DNA of 64,000 nucleotides from Fictibacillus nanhaiensis (GTDB lineage Bacteria; Bacillota; Bacilli; Bacillales; Fictibacillaceae). Positions 59,931 through 64,000 of this stretch are shown here, piece by piece. Location of the stretch: contig NZ_JAMBOD010000002.1 in assembly GCF_023715445.1 (NCBI RefSeq), positions 1-64,000 on the forward strand, written 5' to 3'. Positions within the stretch are counted from its first letter, which is position 1, and each line of letters begins with the position of its first letter. The notes beneath the pieces are model-generated. The model worked only from the letters and a program-made list of their open reading frames with translations, did no database searches and was not told the DNA's origin. The position numbers and the translations under genes are program-made.

Positions 59931-61556
59931 TTACATGCCTTGAAGGAATTGTGCGTTTTCACCGATAAATTGCTCGATGTTGCGCTGAATTTCGGACATC
60001 ATGCCCATCATTTCAGCGTCGCTCATTTCTGCAACGTTAACCGCTTTTCCTTCTGATAACTCAGGGAACTTAAGCTTTTCACCAAATGTTGTTTTTGTCT
60101 TGATGTTTAATCCAACATTGATATCGCCAATTGCTGGGTCGTTTCCGATCAATGTTACTTTGTAGTCGTGGTTCGCGTAATCTTTATCAAGATTTTGATC
60201 ACCTTTATGTTCAATTTCAATCGTCATATCTGGCAGTTCCATTGGTGCTTCACCTGCTGGAACAAGTTGTACTGTCCAGTTCGACTTTTTACTTGTGCCT
60301 TCACCTTTTACATGGAATCCGATACCTTCTGTCGTTCCATTTTCGTTCACTTCGAATTTCGCTTTAATGTCACGCTTCTTGCCATCGTCGCCTTTTGGCT
60401 CGCTTTCCATTTTCACATCAACTAGCAATGTTTCGCCTTCAGGGCCTGCGTTAAGAACCCATGATGAGTTTGATACATCACCCTTCGCCCAGCTTTCAGA
60501 CTTGTAGTTCACTGGAACAGCGTCCTGCCCGTTAGCCCCAATTTTCATGGTAAGATCACGGCTTACTACTTTATCATCACCGTCAACAATCACGACTTGC
60601 TTCATGCCGCCAGGGATTTCTAAATCTTCGTTAATTGCCTTTTTACCATCAGCTAAAACTTTTTTTAATTCCTTTTTAACTTCTTCTTTTGAAGTTGCTG
60701 GTGCCATATTTGTTGTTGGGAATCCACCTTGCAATGCTACTTGCTCCGCGAATGCATCCATAATCTCTTCGTCTTTCTCGATTTTTTCAATAAAATGGAT
60801 CAAAAGTGTTTTCGTTTCTTTTTCAGAAAGAGAAACCGTTAACTGACGAAGCTTCTCGCCTTTGAAATCAACGTCGTCTTTCAATGTTACGTTTTCATCT
60901 TTAATGCTGTCCGCGTAAACTTTCGCAAATTCTTGGAACGTTTCTTCACGCGCTTCTTCACTTAAGTCACCATCAACGGCTTTAAAGAAGTTTTGAAGTT
61001 TTTCCATGCCAACGTACGCTGGATCAAACTTGCGCATTACATCTCCAAACTTATTGTTCGGGAAGTATACATGCTTATCGTAAGCTGCAGGTACGCTTAA
61101 TGCTGTCTCTTTATTGTTTTGATAAACTTCCGCCTTTACAAGATCTGTGTTGTTCAAAACGAGAGCGAAGTCAGCAGATCCTTCTCCTTTTTTAGGGTCT
61201 TGCTGTGTTGTCATTTTAATTTCGCTGTTCGATAGAACAGAGCCGATCATGGCCGCTTCCATTCCGCCCGCTCCCAGCATGGACGGATCCATTTCCACAC
61301 CAACGCGTGCTTCGGACTTATATGCTTCATCCATTTGCTTTTCTGAAAGTGCTAGTGCATCTTCAAAGCTCTCTTCAAATGATTCGTTCATTGCTTTGAA
61401 CGTGTTCATTTCTGATTTCAAATACAGTTCACGCGGTGATAGATCGATGAACATCGCATAAGCCGTTGCGCCGATCGCTAGGATCGCAATTACAGCAAGC
61501 CCAATGATCAACGGACGTTTCTTATTGCCTGTGCTCTGATTAACTTGAGTTTCCAT
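59931..61556 (-). CDS. Membrane-anchored extracytoplasmic protein, DUF6583-like
   Basis: A 541-residue protein with a cytoplasmic N-terminus, one membrane segment (about 14-36) and a large outer domain rich in Lys/Glu. SPRELYLKSEMNTFKAMNE follows the membrane span and DLEIPGGMKQVVIVDGDDKV lies mid-protein. It resembles DUF6583 family proteins of Bacillaceae, whose function is not known. GAGGGGG precedes the ATG. It is a single gene with its own terminator about 140 bp downstream. Confidence 0.75.
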   Translation of the reverse strand: METQVNQSTGNKKRPLIIGLAVIAILAIGATAYAMFIDLSPRELYLKSEMNTFKAMNESFEESFEDALALSEKQMDEAYKSEARVGVEMDPSMLGAGGMEAAMIGSVLSNSEIKMTTQQDPKKGEGSADFALVLNNTDLVKAEVYQNNKETALSVPAAYDKHVYFPNNKFGDVMRKFDPAYVGMEKLQNFFKAVDGDLSEEAREETFQEFAKVYADSIKDENVTLKDDVDFKGEKLRQLTVSLSEKETKTLLIHFIEKIEKDEEIMDAFAEQVALQGGFPTTNMAPATSKEEVKKELKKVLADGKKAINEDLEIPGGMKQVVIVDGDDKVVSRDLTMKIGANGQDAVPVNYKSESWAKGDVSNSSWVLNAGPEGETLLVDVKMESEPKGDDGKKRDIKAKFEVNENGTTEGIGFHVKGEGTSKKSNWTVQLVPAGEAPMELPDMTIEIEHKGDQNLDKDYANHDYKVTLIGNDPAIGDINVGLNIKTKTTFGEKLKFPELSEGKAVNVAEMSDAEMMGMMSEIQRNIEQFIGENAQFLQGM

Positions 61557-61750
61557 CGTTTGGTTGTCCCCCTCTTAATAAATATATAAGCTTTGCCCTA
61601 CCAACTTATTACACTGTTATTCTAAAAAAATATCAGATTATTTCTTTACTGGCAAAGTTGGTTAAATAAGGAATTAATTGCCCGCAGTTTTCTACTATAC
61701 CCTAAATCTGTATTTAATTCCATCAAATCACGTAGTAAGAAAGGCTGATT

Positions 61751-62251
61751 TTAATTGGTAAATAAAACCGACCGAAGTCTCTTGATTGCTGATTTTCTCC
61801 ACGATTTTACCGCATAGACGGTGACTCCAAACATCTCCGCTATTTCCGCTTCACTCCTCATATGGAAAACTTTTTGCGTCACCCACCTTTGTTGATTTTC
61901 TGTAAGGTGCATCAAATATAGATTCATTGTTTCATCCTCTAAAAGCGGGATGGTGTCTTCAAAGGAAAGCGTGCGGAATGCTTTTGATTCATGGGGATCA
62001 TGGTTTTCTTCCTTTTGTTGTTTTCGCGCTTCTCCTCTTAGCTCCTGCAGAATTCGTCCTCTTACATGCAGAAAGGCATAGGAGGAGAACTGTCCTTTTT
62101 TGGGATCGAATGTTTCGTAAGCTTTCCAGAGTCCTAGTAAGCCAGCTTGATAGTATTGGTCAAAGTGTGTTGTTAAGTGGTAGAGCCTGATCTGGGATTT
62201 GATAAGCGGATCATACATGGAAGCAATTTGTTCAAAGGGCATTTCTTTCAA
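61751..62251 (-). CDS. Sigma-70 family RNA polymerase sigma factor, small
   Basis: A 166-residue sigma factor. Region 2 includes YYQAGLLGLWKAYETFDPKKGQFSSYAFLHVRGRILQELR, resembling the sporulation/SigB-type region 2 rather than ECF. Region 4 is ENQQRWVTQKVF with SEAEIAEMFGVTVYAVKSWR. It has no region 3. The start is TTG behind AAAAGGATG. It is divergent from DUF1659/DUF2922 genes, a grouping seen in other Bacillaceae. Its regulon is unknown; SigO/ComX-like accessory roles are possible. Confidence 0.88.
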   Translation of the reverse strand: MKEMPFEQIASMYDPLIKSQIRLYHLTTHFDQYYQAGLLGLWKAYETFDPKKGQFSSYAFLHVRGRILQELRGEARKQQKEENHDPHESKAFRTLSFEDTIPLLEDETMNLYLMHLTENQQRWVTQKVFHMRSEAEIAEMFGVTVYAVKSWRKSAIKRLRSVLFTN

Positions 62252-62351
62252 GGGAATACATCCTTTTGGAATGTGCGCACATTCGGAAATTCCGCGGTAC
62301 CCTCACTATAAAATTTGGATTTGATATGAAGCAAAGCAGCGTTTTAAAAGA

Positions 62352-62520
62352 GTTATCCATTGGTAATGAGCAGAACAAAAAAATTATTGTGGGATCGTTT
62401 GAAAAGTTATCCACAGAATAAAGATCAGCTGACAAATTACGACATATTTTAGGCGTGATATTCTCGAAAACGGAAATTTAAATGCTGATTATTGAGTAAA
62501 ACAGCATGGATTGTGGATAA
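62352..62520. promoter_or_regulatory. DnaA boxes, left group
   Basis: Perfect DnaA boxes TTATCCACA (62407-62415) and TGTGGATAA (62512-62520), plus TTATCCATT (62352-62360, two changes from consensus), lie in the 350-bp gap between the sigma factor and DUF1659 genes. Nothing else is recognisable in this gap. Confidence 0.7.
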
Positions 62521-62602
62521 ATCAATAAGAAAAATTTTTTTAGGACACGTGGCTCTTTTCTCACCTTCACTGGAACTTATGAAGTGAAAGGAGGTGAGGC
62601 AC

Positions 62603-62821
62603 ATGGCAACAGCAGCTTTGATTGATTCCGCAATGCGTTTAGAGCTTGACGGCGGTTTAGACGCAGATAACAAGCCGGTGATGAAGTACAAAAACTTCGC
62701 ACATGTAAAAACAACATCGACTCCTGACCAGCTAGAAGCAGTTGCGAATGCACTTGCAGGACTACAGGTGTACCCGCTCGTCATGATCAAACGAAATGAT
62801 TCCTTCGCCATTCAGTCTTAA
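62603..62821 (+). CDS. DUF1659 family small protein
   Basis: A 72-residue protein beginning ATAALIDSAMRLELDGGLDA and containing KYKNFAHVKTTSTPDQL, the DUF1659 pattern. Function is unknown. GGAGGTG lies six bases before the ATG at 62603, preferred to the GTG-initiated longer frame at 62594. It is followed 44 bp later by the DUF2922 gene, its usual partner, and the two are presumably co-expressed. Confidence 0.88.
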   Translation: MATAALIDSAMRLELDGGLDADNKPVMKYKNFAHVKTTSTPDQLEAVANALAGLQVYPLVMIKRNDSFAIQS

Positions 62822-62865
62822 TGAGTGAACAGTAAGGAAAATATAGAGGAAAGGAGGGAAATCGA

Positions 62866-63084
62866 ATGGCCCGAGTGCTTGAATTGCAGTTTCTTAACCA
62901 GGAGAACAAAACGGTGACCATCCGTCTGGATGCACCTATCGAACCGGTTGATCCAGCTGCTGTTAACGCAGCTATGGACACGGTAATTGCCCAAAACATC
63001 TTCACTTCTTCAGGCGGAAATTATACGAGCAAAAAAGGTGCACGTATCGTTGACCGTGCAGTAAGTGACATCGATTTAGGTTAA
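62866..63084 (+). CDS. DUF2922 family small protein
   Basis: A 72-residue protein starting ARVLELQFLNQENKTVTIRL and containing VDPAAVNAAMDTVIAQNIFT and IVDRAVSDIDL, features of DUF2922. Function is unknown; these proteins nearly always accompany DUF1659 genes in Bacillaceae. AAAGGAGGG precedes the ATG. A terminator follows. Confidence 0.88.
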   Translation: MARVLELQFLNQENKTVTIRLDAPIEPVDPAAVNAAMDTVIAQNIFTSSGGNYTSKKGARIVDRAVSDIDLG

Positions 63085-63118
63085 TCACATAAAAATAAGC
63101 GACTTTAGCGACCGTAAA

Positions 63119-63161
63119 AAAACCGTCTTTAGCCGATTGTGGCAAGAGACGGTTTATTTTT
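63119..63161 (+). terminator. Terminator after the DUF2922 gene
   Basis: AAACCGTCTTT pairs with AGAGACGGTTT (one mismatch) around a longer loop and is followed by ATTTTTATT. Confidence 0.75.
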
Positions 63162-63165
63162 ATTC

Positions 63166-63247
63166 TGTGGATAATGTTGATAATGTGGATAACTTTAGCT
63201 ATTTATACACATGGAGCAGAATTCTACCTTTCGCTACTTGTGGATAA
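63166..63247. promoter_or_regulatory. DnaA boxes, right group including three in direct tandem
   Basis: TGTGGATAA at 63166, TGTTGATAA at 63175 and TGTGGATAA at 63184 abut without spacers. TTATACACA (63203-63211, fits TTATNCACA, opposite orientation) and TGTGGATAA (63239-63247) follow inside the end of the hotdog gene. Four of the five fit the TTATNCACA consensus. Confidence 0.78.
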
Positions 63248-63600
63248 GTGGGGTTGGAAACGAGTAGATCGATTGTTACGGTGTCAGTTTCTAAAGCTAA
63301 AATTGTCCCTGTTATAGTGATCGTCTCCCCAACCAAAACGGGGGCACGAAACTTCATATCATACGTCTTAACCCAATAGTCTCGTTGTGTGAGGGGCTCC
63401 ACAATGGTTGAAGCGATGGCCATGGATAGCATGCCATGAATGATTTTTCCCGGGAATCCTTTTTCTTGAGCAGCTGAATCGTCAAAATGAATCGGATTAA
63501 AATCTCCAGACACGTCCCCATATTTTTTTACCATTTGCTCTGTAACTTCTATATGTAAAGGATCTAGCACTGCACCTTCTTTGAATGTCTTCGGAAGCAT
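63199..63600 (-). CDS. MaoC-like hotdog dehydratase
   Basis: A 133-residue hotdog-fold protein with the MaoC/(R)-hydratase motif VSGDFNPIHFDDSAAQEKGF (near 31-50; Asp and His catalytic) and PGKIIHGMLSMA. Such enzymes hydrate enoyl-CoA to (R)-3-hydroxyacyl-CoA or dehydrate the reverse. It lies 2 bp downstream of a second hotdog gene, and the two together mimic double-hotdog dehydratases (HadAB-like). Its last codons contain two DnaA boxes. Confidence 0.9.
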   Translation of the reverse strand: MLPKTFKEGAVLDPLHIEVTEQMVKKYGDVSGDFNPIHFDDSAAQEKGFPGKIIHGMLSMAIASTIVEPLTQRDYWVKTYDMKFRAPVLVGETITITGTILALETDTVTIDLLVSNPTYPQVAKGRILLHVYK

Positions 63601-63602
63601 CT

Positions 63603-63980
63603 TTATTCTGCCTCCTTCAAAAGAGTCGATTTTGCGGAAAAAACAATATCTTTATGTTTGTTTTTACCGATAAGCTCTTGGTTCAAAACGAGAAATCGAC
63701 GTCTTTTTTCTACCGAAATTAAGGAAACGGTGCATTGAAGTGTTTCTCCGATCGAGATAGGATGTTCGTAATGAAACACTTGGTCTTTATGAGTAAAAGA
63801 TTGCTCCTGAAACCACGGGACATTAATAGACTGATAAAAAATCATAGGCAGCGCTGGCGGAACTTGCTGTGAAGCTTTTTTGGAACTGCCAGAAGCTTCA
63901 TAATAAGTATTCACGAGTTCTTCTGTAACCGTTATTGAAACGGGAAGTGTCTTTGCTCCTTCCCACTGTTTAAAGTTCAT
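63603..63980 (-). CDS. Hotdog-fold protein, FAS1-like dehydratase domain
   Basis: A 125-residue protein with a single hotdog fold: VTEELVNTYYEASGS at the N-terminus, PPALPMIFYQSINVPW, HKDQVFHYEHPISIGETLQ and RFLVLNQELI. It resembles the N-terminal non-catalytic half of MaoC-type dehydratases, without the D-x4-H catalytic pair. It probably forms a heterodimer with the downstream MaoC-like protein. Genes further upstream lie outside the window. Confidence 0.82.
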   Translation of the reverse strand: MNFKQWEGAKTLPVSITVTEELVNTYYEASGSSKKASQQVPPALPMIFYQSINVPWFQEQSFTHKDQVFHYEHPISIGETLQCTVSLISVEKRRRFLVLNQELIGKNKHKDIVFSAKSTLLKEAE

Positions 63981-64000
63981 CTAGGTCACACCTTTCAAAG

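Noticed and set aside
62352-63247. A second chromosomal or plasmid replication origin
   Set aside because: Despite the DnaA boxes, no replication initiator gene, iterons or AT-rich unwinding element with clear structure was seen; kept as a DnaA-box cluster only.
1-64000. CRISPR arrays, tRNA and rRNA genes
   Set aside because: No regularly spaced identical repeats of CRISPR type and no tRNA or rRNA-like sequences were recognised on either strand.

Overview
The window looks like chromosomal DNA of a low-G+C, spore-forming Bacillaceae bacterium. The evidence is a tapA-sipW-tasA matrix operon, SinI/SinR regulators, a BY-kinase/Wzy capsule cluster of Bacillus type, an LCP protein, DUF1659/DUF2922 small proteins, and many strong Shine-Dalgarno sites with TTG or GTG starts. 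Fictibacillus or a close relative is a plausible source, but genus is an inference.

Layout. 1-1300: truncated IS21-family element. 1385-17306 (minus strand): an exopolysaccharide/capsule cluster with, in transcription order, chain-length modulator, tyrosine kinase, tyrosine phosphatase, GalU, CapD/EpsC-type dehydratase, priming sugar transferase, epimerase, glycosyltransferases, pyruvyl transferase, Wzy-like polymerase, Wzx-like flippase and galE. 17544-20272: LCP protein, DUF3846-like protein and a stress-type SDR. 20310-24772 (minus): a biofilm-fibre operon, tapA-sipW-tasA, followed by a TasA-like LPXTG protein, a class D sortase and a SinR paralogue, with SinR-type operators at the promoter. 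25709-27080: two secreted proteins.

27152-46975 is a 20-kb block devoted mainly to amino-acid derivatives. It holds a threonine-synthase-like enzyme, an AbgA/AbgB/AbgT-like amidohydrolase and transporter set, a carbamoylase-type hydrolase with a regulator, and then a compact plus-strand operon (YhdT-like protein, Na+ symporter, RpiR regulator, N-succinylamino-acid racemase-like enolase, N-acyl-D-amino-acid deacylase, GNAT, M20 deacylase). A D-serine dehydratase follows. Together these suggest uptake and D-to-L conversion or deamination of D-amino acids. A small foreign-looking phosphodiester glycosidase segment interrupts the block.

47073-50819: two tandem ECF sigma/anti-sigma pairs with matching promoters; the first sigma gene is broken. 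52038-52741: the most striking locus, a cyclic-di-GMP-I riboswitch in front of a 48-codon sinI, followed by sinR with its own promoter. This would couple c-di-GMP directly to the SinI/SinR switch, and so plausibly to the tapA operon 28 kb away. 52946-61556: STAS protein, Lys/Ser-rich repeat protein, NlpC/P60 hydrolase, ABC-2 exporter and a DUF6583-like protein. 61751-63980: a small sigma factor, DUF1659 and DUF2922 proteins and two hotdog-fold dehydratase-like proteins, interspersed with an unusual cluster of perfect and near-perfect DnaA boxes.

No rRNA, tRNA or CRISPR array was seen. All calls are from reading the sequence; no database search was run.
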